Of a DNA stretch of 64,000 nucleotides, positions 41,993 to 51,226 are shown one piece after another. Origin of the DNA: UBA1845 sp002338715 (GTDB taxonomy: Bacteria > Planctomycetota > Phycisphaerae > UBA1845); assembly GCA_035344155.1 (NCBI GenBank), contig DAORAL010000005.1, positions 104,236-168,235 on the forward strand. Direction: 5' to 3'. Within the stretch, counting starts at the first letter, position 1. The number at the start of each line of letters is the position of its first letter. Made by a program: the position numbers and the translations under genes. The notes below the pieces were generated by a model. The model searched no databases and was not told where the DNA came from. It saw nothing but the letters and a program-made list of their open reading frames with translations.

Positions 41993-43582
41993 GTGATCGA
42001 GCTATACGACACCACACTACGCGACGGAACCCAGGGGGAGGGCGTATGCCTGACGCTGAAGGATAAGCTGCGTATTACATCGCTGCTCGATTCGTTCGGG
42101 ATGCATCTGATTGAAGGCGGTTGGCCCGGGTCGAATCCCAAAGACGCCGAGTATTTTGCGGCGGTTCAGGATTTGAAGTTGAGTCACGCCCGTATCGCCG
42201 CGTTCGGCAGCACCTGTCGCCCGACGCTGGCGGTTGAGGACGATGCCAATCTGACCGCGCTGATTGAAAGCAATGCGCCGGTGATGACGATTTTTGGCAA
42301 GACCTGGACGCGTCACGTGACGGAGGTGTTGCGGACTGATCTGGAAAACAACCTGCGGATCATTCGCGAGAGCGTCGCGTACCTGTTGGCCGCCAATCGC
42401 GAAGTGATCTACGACGCCGAGCATTTCTTCGATGGTTATAAGGAAGATTCGGCGTACGCGCTGGAGACGCTTCGGGCTGCGATTACTGGCGGTGCGTCGC
42501 GCGTGGTGTTGTGCGATACCAACGGCGGAACGCTTCCGCATGAACTGGCGGAGATTGTCGCCGACGTGGTCAAAGCGATCGATTTTCCGCTGGGGATTCA
42601 TGCCCACAACGACAGCGGCTGCGCCGTGGCGAATTCGATGATGGCAATCAATGCCGGTGCGACGCATGTGCAGGGCACGGTCAACGGCATCGGTGAACGC
42701 TGCGGTAATGCTGATCTCTGTACGATCATCGCGAATCTTGAATTGAAGGGTGGGCACAAGGTGCTGCCCGAAGGCAACCTCAAACGCCTGATGGAATTGT
42801 CCGGCGTGGTGGGCGAACTTTGCAACATGTCCGTGCAGAACGGAACGCCATACGTCGGGCGAAGCGCGTTCGCCCACAAGGGTGGCGTGCACGTTGCAGC
42901 CCTTCAGCGCAACGAAGGTTCGTACGAACACGTTACGCCCGATTCCGTCGGAAACAGCACCCGCATCCTCGTGTCCGAACTCTCGGGTCGCGGGAACATC
43001 TGCTACAAAGCCGACGAATTCGGTCTCGCTGACTCGAAGGAATCCAGCGTGGCTGTCCTTGAACAGATCAAAGCGCTCGAAGCGCAGGGTGCATCATTCG
43101 AAGCCGCAGAAGCGTCGGTGGAACTCCTGTTGCGTCGGCAGCATGAAGACTATCAGCCGTTCTTCGAGTTGCTGGATTTCATGGTCGTGGTGGAGCATCG
43201 CGAAGGTCGCGGTCATCTCGCCGAAGCCAACGTGAAAATCCGCATTGATAACGACGTCCATCACACGGTTGCGGAAGGTTCAGGACCGGTTGAAGCGCTC
43301 GACATCGCGCTGCGAAAAGCCCTGACGCCGTCGTATCCGGCGATCGCGAATTTCCATCTGACCGATTACAAAGTGCGTATCCTCGACGGTTCGCAGGCCA
43401 CGCAGGCGCTGACCCGTGTGTTGATCGACACCACGGACAACGGGCGAACCTGGACGACGGTTGGTGCGTCGCGCAACATCATCGAAGCCAGTTGGCAGGC
43501 GCTGTACGACAGTTTTGAATTCGGTTTGGTGCAGGCCTACGGCACGCGCGAAAGCGATTTGCTGTTGGCAGAATCGGCGTAA
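41993..43582 (+). CDS. cimA: (R)-citramalate synthase
   Basis: It is a paralogue of leuA with the same barrel but a different start: IELYDTTLRDGTQGEGVCLTLKDKL, then IFGKTWTRHV, DAEHFFDGYKEDSAYALETL, DTNGGTLPHELAEIV, GIHAHNDSGCAVANSM and the C-terminal regulatory domain. This set marks the CimA subfamily rather than LeuA. Citramalate synthase makes 2-oxobutyrate from pyruvate and acetyl-CoA, so isoleucine can be made without threonine deaminase. It begins with GTG; AAGGAG within the end of leuA is 8 bases upstream. The length is 529 residues. Further steps would be shared with leuC, leuD and leuB. Confidence 0.93.
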   Translation: MIELYDTTLRDGTQGEGVCLTLKDKLRITSLLDSFGMHLIEGGWPGSNPKDAEYFAAVQDLKLSHARIAAFGSTCRPTLAVEDDANLTALIESNAPVMTIFGKTWTRHVTEVLRTDLENNLRIIRESVAYLLAANREVIYDAEHFFDGYKEDSAYALETLRAAITGGASRVVLCDTNGGTLPHELAEIVADVVKAIDFPLGIHAHNDSGCAVANSMMAINAGATHVQGTVNGIGERCGNADLCTIIANLELKGGHKVLPEGNLKRLMELSGVVGELCNMSVQNGTPYVGRSAFAHKGGVHVAALQRNEGSYEHVTPDSVGNSTRILVSELSGRGNICYKADEFGLADSKESSVAVLEQIKALEAQGASFEAAEASVELLLRRQHEDYQPFFELLDFMVVVEHREGRGHLAEANVKIRIDNDVHHTVAEGSGPVEALDIALRKALTPSYPAIANFHLTDYKVRILDGSQATQALTRVLIDTTDNGRTWTTVGASRNIIEASWQALYDSFEFGLVQAYGTRESDLLLAESA

Positions 43583-43625
43583 GTCGGGCGGAAAAAATCT
43601 TCAAACTAGACGAGAAGTGGAAAGC

Positions 43626-44726
43626 ATGAAAGCCAAGATAACAGTGTTGGCCGGTGATGGTGTTGGACCGGAAGTCACCGATGAAGCCTGCAAGGTACTG
43701 GAAGCGATCGCCGATCAGTTCGGTCGCAACATCGAATTCACCGACGCGAGCATTGGCGGGCGGGCGATTGACGAATTTGGAACGGCGCTTCCCGAAGAAA
43801 CGGTCGAGTTTTGCCTCGAATCGGATGCGGTTTTGCTCGGCGCGGTAGGGGGGCCGAAGTGGGATGACCCCAACGCGAGCGTTCGTCCGGAGCAAGGGCT
43901 CTTGGGTTTGCGCAAGGCGCTCGGTGTGTTTGCGAACCTGCGGCCGGTGCGCGTTTATAAAGAGTTGGCCAAGTCCGGTCCCCTAAAGGAAGAACTGGTC
44001 GCCAATGTCGACCTGCTGGTCATTCGCGAACTGACCGGCGGGATTTATTTTGGCGAGCGCGGGCGTCGTCCAGATCCTTCGGGAGAATTTGCGTTCGATA
44101 CCATGGGCTATTCGACCGGTGAGGTTGAGCGGATCGTGCGACTGGCGGCGGGCAAAGCCAAAGGCCGTCGCAACAAACTGACGTCGGTCGACAAAGCCAA
44201 CGTGCTGGAGGTTTCGCGACTATGGCGATCGACCGCGGCGCGGGTCATGCAGGATGAATTCGCCGACGTCGAATTCGAGCATGGTTTGGTCGATGCGGCT
44301 GCGATGCATTTGATACAAAGGCCGGCAGACTTTGACGTGATCGTGACGGGCAATTTGTTCGGCGATATCTTGACCGATGAGGCGTCGGTATTGGCTGGTT
44401 CGATGGGCTTGCTGCCATCGGCGTCGTTGGGAACGTCCGGTCCCGGGTTGTACGAACCGATTCACGGATCGGCGCCAGATATTGCGGGGAAAGACATCGC
44501 CAATCCAATCGGAATGATCTTGAGCGCCGCAATGCTCTGTCGCGAATCGCTCGGTTGGGCCAAAGAAGCCGATTGCATCGAGTCAGCCGTCGAAAAGGTC
44601 ATTCAAAGTGGCGTCCGCACGCCGGATCTTGTACGTGCCAACGAACCGACGGTCAGCACGAAAGAGATGGGTATATCCATCGTCTCCGCCGTCCGTGAAT
44701 TGAGCGTGTCGTCGATGGTGGCATGA
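43626..44726 (+). CDS. leuB: 3-isopropylmalate dehydrogenase
   Basis: The 366-residue protein shows ITVLAGDGVGPEVTDEA, the substrate loop LLGLRKALGVFANLRPVRVY, ELTGGIYFGERGRR, and the metal site TGNLFGDILTDEASVLAGSMGLLPSASLG. It oxidises 3-isopropylmalate (and in the citramalate route 3-methylmalate) with NAD, so it serves both leuA and cimA upstream. The start at 43626 has GTGGAAAG upstream; a longer frame from 43461 overlaps cimA and was rejected. It is the last gene of the operon. Confidence 0.97.
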   Translation: MKAKITVLAGDGVGPEVTDEACKVLEAIADQFGRNIEFTDASIGGRAIDEFGTALPEETVEFCLESDAVLLGAVGGPKWDDPNASVRPEQGLLGLRKALGVFANLRPVRVYKELAKSGPLKEELVANVDLLVIRELTGGIYFGERGRRPDPSGEFAFDTMGYSTGEVERIVRLAAGKAKGRRNKLTSVDKANVLEVSRLWRSTAARVMQDEFADVEFEHGLVDAAAMHLIQRPADFDVIVTGNLFGDILTDEASVLAGSMGLLPSASLGTSGPGLYEPIHGSAPDIAGKDIANPIGMILSAAMLCRESLGWAKEADCIESAVEKVIQSGVRTPDLVRANEPTVSTKEMGISIVSAVRELSVSSMVA

Positions 44727-44839
44727 CTGCATCAGCGAAGCACGACGCAACTATAGCGATCTCAATCCAAGCGTAGCGTTCTGCTCGTCCACTCTTCACC
44801 GTACGGGCGCCAGTACCCACGTGGATTGACTTCGTTTTA

Positions 44840-44894
44840 CCCCTGGATTCCCGCCTGCGCGGGAATGACGGCGCTGGCGCGTCGCTACGTTTGG
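44840..44894. repeat. intergenic palindromic repeat, family D, copy 2
   Basis: CCCCTGG then ATTCCCGCCTGCGCGGGAAT (hairpin), followed by about 25 bases that also align with the copy at 3691-3745. It lies after leuB. Confidence 0.75.
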
Positions 44895-44930
44895 ACTCAA
44901 GGTGTTCTAAAGGTGTTCCAGAAACAATTT

Positions 44931-44968
44931 TCCCCGCCCGTGTCATTCGATATCGGCGGGGATTTCTT
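44931..44968 (+). terminator. probable terminator of the ilv-leu operon
   Basis: TCCCCGCC (44931-44938) pairs with GGCGGGGA (44955-44962) across a 16-base loop, followed by TTTCTT. It lies between convergent genes and may serve both; the T tract is short on either side. Confidence 0.55.
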
Positions 44969-44996
44969 ATGGTTGGGTTTGCGAATGGGGTGGTTC

Positions 44997-45434
44997 TTAC
45001 GCCGATTGTTTGACGATTTCGTCGCGAAGTTCGTCGAGCGAAAAGCCAAGTTCCTTCAACGTCTGGTGGGCGACGCTGTCCCGCTCGCTCATCAATGCGA
45101 GGAGCAGGTGTTCGGCGCAGACTTCTTTTGAATTCATGGCTTTGGCTTGTTCGACGGCTTGGGCGATGACGTTGCGGAAATGCGGCGAGCCAGGCAGGCG
45201 ACCGAAGACCCAGGTGTCTTCGAGACTTTTCTTGATGAGTCCGTCGACAACTTTTTTGACCCCTTCAAATGAGATGCCACGGTCTTTCAGCACGGCGCTT
45301 GCGACCCCAGTTCCCTCTTTCCTGATCGCCAGAAGGATATGCTCGGTACCGATGTAGTCGATTTCGTATTCGCGCGCGATCTCGTCGGCCAGCTTGAGTA
45401 TCTTCTCAACGCGTTCGGTCAGGTGAGGGTTCAT
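44997..45434 (-). CDS. stand-alone Clp N-terminal domain protein
   Basis: The 145-residue protein consists of two Clp_N repeats (residues about 3-72 and 78-143): LTERVEKILKLADEIAREYEIDYIGTEHILLAIRKEGTGVA and FRNVIAQAVEQAKAMNSKEVCAEHLLLALMSERDSVAHQTLKELG. In ClpA, ClpC and ClpB this domain binds substrates or adaptors; here no AAA+ domain follows, so it may be an adaptor or an inhibitor that competes for substrates. Comparable one-domain proteins occur in other bacteria and in plants. It is a monocistronic gene. Confidence 0.88.
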   Translation of the reverse strand: MNPHLTERVEKILKLADEIAREYEIDYIGTEHILLAIRKEGTGVASAVLKDRGISFEGVKKVVDGLIKKSLEDTWVFGRLPGSPHFRNVIAQAVEQAKAMNSKEVCAEHLLLALMSERDSVAHQTLKELGFSLDELRDEIVKQSA

Positions 45435-45671
45435 GTGACTGGGTGCTCACTTTCGTCTCGGGATCTTTCGTTCTCGGGGTGGTCGCAGTTACCGCGCGAA
45501 GTCGGTTCGATCTGAATCCACTTCGTCGATTGGACCCGCCACACGGGAATCATCATATCGGTTGGGTGGGTGGGCGACAAGACAAACGCGCATGCCCGCG
45601 CCGTGAAAACGCCATGTCGATACGGAGTGTAAACCGACCTCTGCCGATCCAGGTTGCAGCGTCAGCCCTCG

Positions 45672-48563
45672 CTACAACAACCGAAGGCGACGCATCGCAA
45701 ACATCATCAGCATGGCGATCATGGCCATCACGCCGCCTGTACCGCACAACGTCGTGCCGTTTCCTCCTGAAGGTGTCGAGGTCGGTGTTGGCGATACGTT
45801 TGAATCGTCGGGGTTGGGCGTTACGGTGATGAACGCGGTGTCCTGCGTGCTGCCGCCATTGAGTGTGTCGGTAACTGTCACCGTGACCGGGAAGGTTCCG
45901 GGAATTTGATACGTGTGGAAAACGGTCTGGCTGGTTCCCGTGTTACCGTCGCCCAAGTCCCAGAACACTTGCAGGTTTTCGAGCGATGTCGAACCGAATC
46001 CAGAAACTTCCGCGTTGAGAATGACGGACAGCGGAGCCTCGCCTGCCGAGATGTTGGAGGTATCCGGTGAATCGGGGTCAGCGATGCGAATCCGCACGGT
46101 GCCCGATGTTGTTGATCCGCCGCCATCACCGGTGCTCGGTGCACTCACATCGATGGCCACGCTGCGTTCGCCAACATTGCCCATCACGTCGGTCACAATC
46201 AGTCGTGGGAAGAATCGCTGCGTCCCATTGGCAACGATGTAGGTCCGTTCGGCGTTGCGAGAATTGACGGTGGTTCCATCGTCGAAGTCCCAAACGAACG
46301 AAGCGATTTCAAAGGTCGATTGGGCGTTGCCGCGGAAGGTCACGCGAAGCGGCGACGTACCCGAAAGCGGACTGACGTTGATCGAGACGTTGGGTTTGTC
46401 TGACCCGACATCTTCACCACCATTGTCGGTGCCGCCATCGGTCTGCGTAAACAAAACGCCCGAGTCAATTGCGGTCGCGGATCCGGCAGAGTTGACGGAA
46501 ACACCGAATCCGTAAGTGATGCCGCGACGCGGCGTGAATGTCGCGGGATAGATACCGAAGTATTTTGTTCCGCCGGAATCATCGAAGTTGAACAACTCCG
46601 CGCTGAAGTTTGCCACCACGGTTGCACCGGTCGGCTGATTCGTATCGGGATCAAGAAGCGATTGACCGATGTTGTAGCTGATGCCATCGGTTGGGGCCCA
46701 GGAAAACGGCGCATCGGCTTGAACGACGAGAACCGAAGCCGTCCCCACACCGAATGTCGCACCACCGCGTGTGCGAAGATCGTCGTTGATCTTCCAGGTG
46801 ATGGCATTGCCATCGACCTGCACATTGGCGACGCGTTCGGGCCAAAAGAATCCGTCAAAAGTCATTTCGACGGCCTGCCCCGCGTTGACGCGGCCATAAC
46901 CGTAACGAAGGCTTCGACTGGTGATGCCGTTGTAGTTGGCTTCGGTTGGATTGATCTTGTCGCAGGTGTGTTCGATGATGTTGCGAACCTGCGTGGCGGT
47001 GTAGTCGGGTTCGAGCGACAGGATCAGGGCTGCGATACCCGCAACGATCGGAGACGCACCGGACGTTCCGCCAAAATTGTCGGTGTAGCTTGGGTTGGCG
47101 AGGTTGGCATTGCCATCGTCATCTTGACCCGCATTGTTGTATCCCGGTTCGACGAATGAGCCATCGGTGTTGTCGGTGGTGACGAGCCCGGGCAGGTTCG
47201 GGAAATCGATGCTCGGGGCCAAGACGTCGATCTCGCGACCGTAGTTGCTGTACGACGCAAGGACATCGTTCGCATTGCTTGCACCGACGCCCAGCACTGT
47301 TGGCAGTGCGGCAAGATCGGTGGCTGGATTGACCTCGACGCCAACAGGGGCACTTTCTTCCATCCCTTTGCCGTTGCCCGATGCAAAGCAGATGATCATG
47401 CCCAGACCTTCACGCCCCTCCAGGAACGCCGTTTCGATCGCATCCGTCACCACGTCCGGATTGGGAACCCCGCCGCCAAACCCCCAACTGTTGTTGTGGA
47501 CGTCGACGCCCTGGCTTCTGGCGAATGCGTACGCACTGGCGACCTGGCTGTTTGAAACAACCGTTCCAATTCCCCGAGATGCCGTGAAACGGGCATCGGG
47601 TGCGACACCGCGGACGCCAATGCCGTTAAAGGACGCGACCATCAATCCCATCGTGGCTGTTCCATGGCGATCATCAACGATCGACGGGTTGGCGGCTGTC
47701 GCGGTTTGCACGTTGGTCGCAGCGTTGTGGCTGATACCGATGTAGTTGTCGACAAGGTCTTCGTGCAGGACGTCGCAGGCATCGTCGAGTTGGCCAATCA
47801 GCGGGTTTGCATCGAGATTTCCAAACGTACGATTCCACGCATCGAAGATCGAAATGTCCGCACCAACCGTTCCGCCTCCCTGACCCGTATTGGAAAGGTG
47901 CCACTGACTGCTGAAGAACGTGTCGGTTCCGAACTGGTGGAGGCGATTGGCTTGATAGAAATCGGGGTGGGCGTAAACGGTCCGGCCGTCGCGATACAGG
48001 GCGTTGGCTGTTTGGATGTCGGCGTCATCGTCGATGTCGATTGGCTCGACGACATACGCGTGATCAATGCCTTCAACCGGGTTTACGATTTGAACCTTGT
48101 AATCGGCAAGCATCACGTCGCGCTCGGCGTCGGATACGTTTGACTTGAATTTCACGACGATCTTGCCGCTGCTCAGGATGGGCTCGCTATCTTCCGACAA
48201 CCGGTAGACATTGCGGAGCGCTTTGATGCTGCGGCTTCCACGCAGACGCGCCTGGGCGGCATGGTCGAGACGCTTGCCCTTGAGGATGGCGAATCGATCC
48301 GGGTTGTGGTCCCAGGGAACGTCGACGATCTCCATGCTTGAATTCGCCCGCATGGTTTCGCCCATGACCTGTCGCTGACCGGCATCTTCAAACTCGACCG
48401 CGAATTCAGTTTCGGATTGAATGAGCTTGTGGAACTTCCCGTTCGCGTAGTAGCCGGACTCCTGAGCGAATGCAGCGCTGGGTGCGAATACCAGCGCGAA
48501 AGCCGCCACCCCAAATGCGATTGAGGTCAGAATCGGTGACGTCGATTGGCAACGTGAATTCAT
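45672..48563 (-). CDS. exported subtilisin-like protease with PKD domains
   Basis: The 963-residue protein has a signal peptide (SIAFGVAAFALVFAPSAAFAQE), a pro-region (about 30-200), and a peptidase S8 domain with the triad at about D260 (IGQLDD), H300 (DRHGTATMG) and S501 (GTSGASP). Two PKD domains (about 715-805 and 820-915: ASFVWDFDDGTTVNSRNAERTYI; VFWDLGDGNTGTSQTVFHTYQI) follow, then a Pro/Ser/Thr linker and an end that resembles a sorting signal: CGTGG, a membrane helix and RRLRL. The ATG at 48563 is used; the frame extends a few codons to a TTG. Substrate is unknown; it is likely on the cell surface. Confidence 0.9.
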   Translation of the reverse strand: MNSRCQSTSPILTSIAFGVAAFALVFAPSAAFAQESGYYANGKFHKLIQSETEFAVEFEDAGQRQVMGETMRANSSMEIVDVPWDHNPDRFAILKGKRLDHAAQARLRGSRSIKALRNVYRLSEDSEPILSSGKIVVKFKSNVSDAERDVMLADYKVQIVNPVEGIDHAYVVEPIDIDDDADIQTANALYRDGRTVYAHPDFYQANRLHQFGTDTFFSSQWHLSNTGQGGGTVGADISIFDAWNRTFGNLDANPLIGQLDDACDVLHEDLVDNYIGISHNAATNVQTATAANPSIVDDRHGTATMGLMVASFNGIGVRGVAPDARFTASRGIGTVVSNSQVASAYAFARSQGVDVHNNSWGFGGGVPNPDVVTDAIETAFLEGREGLGMIICFASGNGKGMEESAPVGVEVNPATDLAALPTVLGVGASNANDVLASYSNYGREIDVLAPSIDFPNLPGLVTTDNTDGSFVEPGYNNAGQDDDGNANLANPSYTDNFGGTSGASPIVAGIAALILSLEPDYTATQVRNIIEHTCDKINPTEANYNGITSRSLRYGYGRVNAGQAVEMTFDGFFWPERVANVQVDGNAITWKINDDLRTRGGATFGVGTASVLVVQADAPFSWAPTDGISYNIGQSLLDPDTNQPTGATVVANFSAELFNFDDSGGTKYFGIYPATFTPRRGITYGFGVSVNSAGSATAIDSGVLFTQTDGGTDNGGEDVGSDKPNVSINVSPLSGTSPLRVTFRGNAQSTFEIASFVWDFDDGTTVNSRNAERTYIVANGTQRFFPRLIVTDVMGNVGERSVAIDVSAPSTGDGGGSTTSGTVRIRIADPDSPDTSNISAGEAPLSVILNAEVSGFGSTSLENLQVFWDLGDGNTGTSQTVFHTYQIPGTFPVTVTVTDTLNGGSTQDTAFITVTPNPDDSNVSPTPTSTPSGGNGTTLCGTGGVMAMIAMLMMFAMRRLRLL

Positions 48564-48928
48564 GGAAACAGAACCTTTCAAGGATTGGGCTGCGGTTTAG
48601 ACCGTCAGTCCCGCCGAACGTTTGCGATGCCGATGCGAACGTTCAGTGAATGCTCGAAGAAGCCCGCCGGGGAAGCCGATTGCGGCGATGCGAAAAACCC
48701 GCACGAACGTTGTAAGTCAGTGTGCAATAACAACTAGCGAGGGAGACGCCTCAAGTCGGAGCCTCCCGTAGGTATTTTTGGCAACACCATGTATCTGTCA
48801 AGGGTGTAGGGGGGCTGATCCACCTCCACGATCGCTCGGGTCAAACCTGAGTTTCACAGTTTTGCCAGTTTGGCTTCAGCGACCGCCCCTTAAACAATAC
48901 CCCAAGTCGCAGCAAACCCACACACCAT
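48564..48928. other. intergenic region between two minus-strand genes
   Basis: It holds the 3' flank of the kinase-like gene and the promoter side of the protease gene. A GGGAGACG...CCTCCC imperfect hairpin lies near 48740-48770. No gene was recognised; a plus-strand open frame runs across into the kinase-like gene and looks like a shadow. Confidence 0.4.
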
Positions 48929-50602
48929 TTACGGATTCGAATGCGATGAATCGGTATTGTCTGAGTCTGGGATTCCGCCTGAGTCTGGGATTCGGTCTGA
49001 GTCTGGGATCATCGCCGCGAGCACGTCCAACCAAACCGGTTTCCATTGGGAACCTGGGAAGCTGGAACGAATACAAGCCCGCAGCACCCGGGTCATTTCA
49101 ATGGTGCCGACTGTCCGAGCACGCCTGGCTTCACTCGCCAGTCGACCCAGCATCCAGTTGCGAGTGGCCATCGGCAGCGGCATTTTGGCGGGACGGCCCA
49201 CAATTCGCACCCAAATCGGAATATCGCGGCCATTGAAGCACGTGGCTTCAATGCAATCTGGCGAAATGTTGGTGATGACCAAACCGCGGTCGAAGGTCAT
49301 CGCCAGATGCCGTCCAATTCGCTCCAGCAGCGCCCGGCGAGAAACTGGGGGGAGCTGGCGCATCAGGGGTTGGATGGGCACGCATTGCGGTGGACGCACC
49401 TCGATCTGCTTTGCACAACACGTTCTGAATCCTTGTCGCAGTTCAGCCGCGCCGGCTGGCAATGCCGTGGGAATATCTCGATTCATCGCCATGCAGGCCA
49501 TCATGTAGCGACGCCTGAGTGGCGACCCAAACCATCGCCACGACCAGGCCTCGCGAAAATTCGACGTGAATCGCACGGTGTGGTCTGGACCGTTGGTGAG
49601 CGTGCCGGTTCCTGACGGATCGGACGCGAGTCCAAGCAATTCTTGGAGATGCCCGGTCAGATCCGCGTCGGGCCAACGCGGTGGAACGACACCGGTCAGC
49701 TCTGATTGATTGCGAAAGCGCAGCGTGATCCACGATTGCCAGCCGTCAGTCAGCCGCACATGTTTGAAGTGGGCGTTGGTTTTGGTGATGCGGTTGTCGC
49801 GTTTGCGATAGAGGGCGGAGCGACGGCGCAATGATGCGGCGTGAATCCGTCGGACAAACGATTTAAGAAACATGCGGTCCGTCGGCCAACCCCGCAGTTG
49901 CACGTAGCGCTTGACCATGGCCAATCGCATTGTTCGGGTGGCGCGGTCGGTGAACCACTGGCCAATTGATGCCAAACTGTTCGCCGCATCTTCCATGGTG
50001 ATGTCGGTTCCACATCGCGAACCGTACACATCAACATAGATGCAGCGAGTCCGGCCGTCGGAAGTTTGCTCCACCAGGATGTTGCCGGGATGGTCATCCG
50101 CATGCAGAAATCTTGCATTGTGCGCGGTGGCGAACAATTGGGCTGTTGATGTCGCAAGTTCGCGAATGCGGTTGAAATGGTCGATTTTTTTTGCGTGAAG
50201 AAAACGTTCAGCAAGTGATTCGGCATCGTTGATCGCGTGTGAAAGGGACATCACCGAAGGCCGGAGACGGGTTGACACAGCCGTCGCGAAAACATGGACG
50301 CATGGAACGTTGTGCGCCCGCGCGTAGTGACTGGTTTCGTATTCCCGTTGCGCTGGATCTCCCACAAACCATTGCTTGAAGCGTTGTCGAAGGCCTTTTG
50401 CGGTGTGCAATTTGGCGAACACGATTTGGCTGTCGGTGGTGACTTTGAAAACCGTGCGGATCTGGTTTTGTTTGATCGCGGTCCATTCGAATTGCTTGCT
50501 GCTTGCGCCGGCATCGGAGAATACCTGTTGGGCAAGCTCGCGGTTGTTGGCGTCGCACTGTCGGATCGACCAATCGCCGGTGATTTCAAAGTCTGGTTGC
50601 AT
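48929..50602 (-). CDS. WaaP/InaA-type kinase-like protein
   Basis: The N-terminal 250 residues follow the lipopolysaccharide-kinase fold: QIVFAKLHTAKG with a likely ATP-binding Lys, a catalytic loop HADDHPGNILV (about residue 165) matching HxDxxxxN, and a metal-binding Asp in YVDVYG. A second half (about 305-525) repeats the fold outline (RFTSNFREAWSWRWFGSPLRRRYM... TFDRGLVITNISPDCIE) but lacks the HxDxxxxN loop. Such enzymes phosphorylate sugars of the outer-membrane glycolipid core; that role is inferred. The last 20 residues, PDSDRIPDSGGIPDSDN, come from an 18-bp tandem repeat. The start lacks a clear ribosome binding site. Confidence 0.75.
   Translation of the reverse strand: MQPDFEITGDWSIRQCDANNRELAQQVFSDAGASSKQFEWTAIKQNQIRTVFKVTTDSQIVFAKLHTAKGLRQRFKQWFVGDPAQREYETSHYARAHNVPCVHVFATAVSTRLRPSVMSLSHAINDAESLAERFLHAKKIDHFNRIRELATSTAQLFATAHNARFLHADDHPGNILVEQTSDGRTRCIYVDVYGSRCGTDITMEDAANSLASIGQWFTDRATRTMRLAMVKRYVQLRGWPTDRMFLKSFVRRIHAASLRRRSALYRKRDNRITKTNAHFKHVRLTDGWQSWITLRFRNQSELTGVVPPRWPDADLTGHLQELLGLASDPSGTGTLTNGPDHTVRFTSNFREAWSWRWFGSPLRRRYMMACMAMNRDIPTALPAGAAELRQGFRTCCAKQIEVRPPQCVPIQPLMRQLPPVSRRALLERIGRHLAMTFDRGLVITNISPDCIEATCFNGRDIPIWVRIVGRPAKMPLPMATRNWMLGRLASEARRARTVGTIEMTRVLRACIRSSFPGSQWKPVWLDVLAAMIPDSDRIPDSGGIPDSDNTDSSHSNP
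48961..49012. repeat. 18-bp tandem repeat in the 3' end of the kinase-like gene
   Basis: Three units of CTGAGTCTGGGATTC plus three bases lie at 48961-48978, 48979-48996 and 48997-49012 (last one cut short). They encode IPDS-x-x repeats at the C-terminus. A length that is a multiple of three lets copy number vary without a frameshift. Confidence 0.85.
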
Positions 50603-51226
50603 GAGGTCTATTGGAAGCCAACGAAAACGACTGGTCTAATGGAAGCCAACTAAAACGACTGGAATCCTGTTGTCGGCGCAAACCTTTGGCCGGTCATTTT
50701 GTCGATTGTCGTTCGTTATCGGGACGTAGGCAATGCAAGAATCCGGATTGACGATTGGGGGAACATAACTCCGGGGTCATCTTTTACTTGAAATCGTACC
50801 GTGAAAGCTTGGTTTTTATTGTCCCAAGGGTGATAGACTTGGATAAATGGCTTGAATGCATCGGCCATCCGGTGTAGCATCAGTGACTGATCGTCGCCCA
50901 ACGCGGGCGCTTCGATCGGGAGAGAAGAGGGAAGCGAGCCATACCCCTTCAAATCAGGTGATTTTAGTCAATGCGGTTGGGAGGCCGACTTGGTAGAAAT
51001 CGCCGCTTGAGTTGAAGGCACACCTCTCGCAAACCCTCCAGACAACCAAGCATCGATGATGCGTCAAGGGCTCTTCCTTTGCGCGTTCATTGCCCATGAC
51101 ACGGTCGCGTTGCGCCCTTTGATCAATCTGTGTCTTTTGATCAAGAGGTCGTCATGCCAGCACCGGTGTATTGGTCTTGAACCGGCGGGATTGCCGGCGC
51201 GGCATCGTTGGTAGGGGGAGAATGAG
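50603..51226. other. intergenic region between divergent genes
   Basis: It begins with a 28-bp tandem duplication (listed separately). A 78-codon minus frame at 50716-50952 begins with TTG and lacks a ribosome binding site; I do not call it. The rest should carry the promoter of the PEP-CTERM gene. Nothing else was recognised. Confidence 0.4.
50608..50663. repeat. 28-bp tandem duplication before the kinase-like gene
   Basis: CTATTGGAAGCCAACGAAAA... at 50608-50635 is followed directly by CTAATGGAAGCCAACTAAAA... at 50636-50663, differing at three bases. It lies a few bases upstream of the start at 50602, in the leader or promoter. Confidence 0.85.

Noticed and set aside
48778..49236. Plus-strand frame of 152 codons
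   Set aside because: It overlaps the kinase-like gene antisense for most of its length and has no start signal.
50716..50952. 78-codon minus frame in the gap before the PEP-CTERM gene
   Set aside because: TTG start, no ribosome binding site, and nothing recognisable in the protein.
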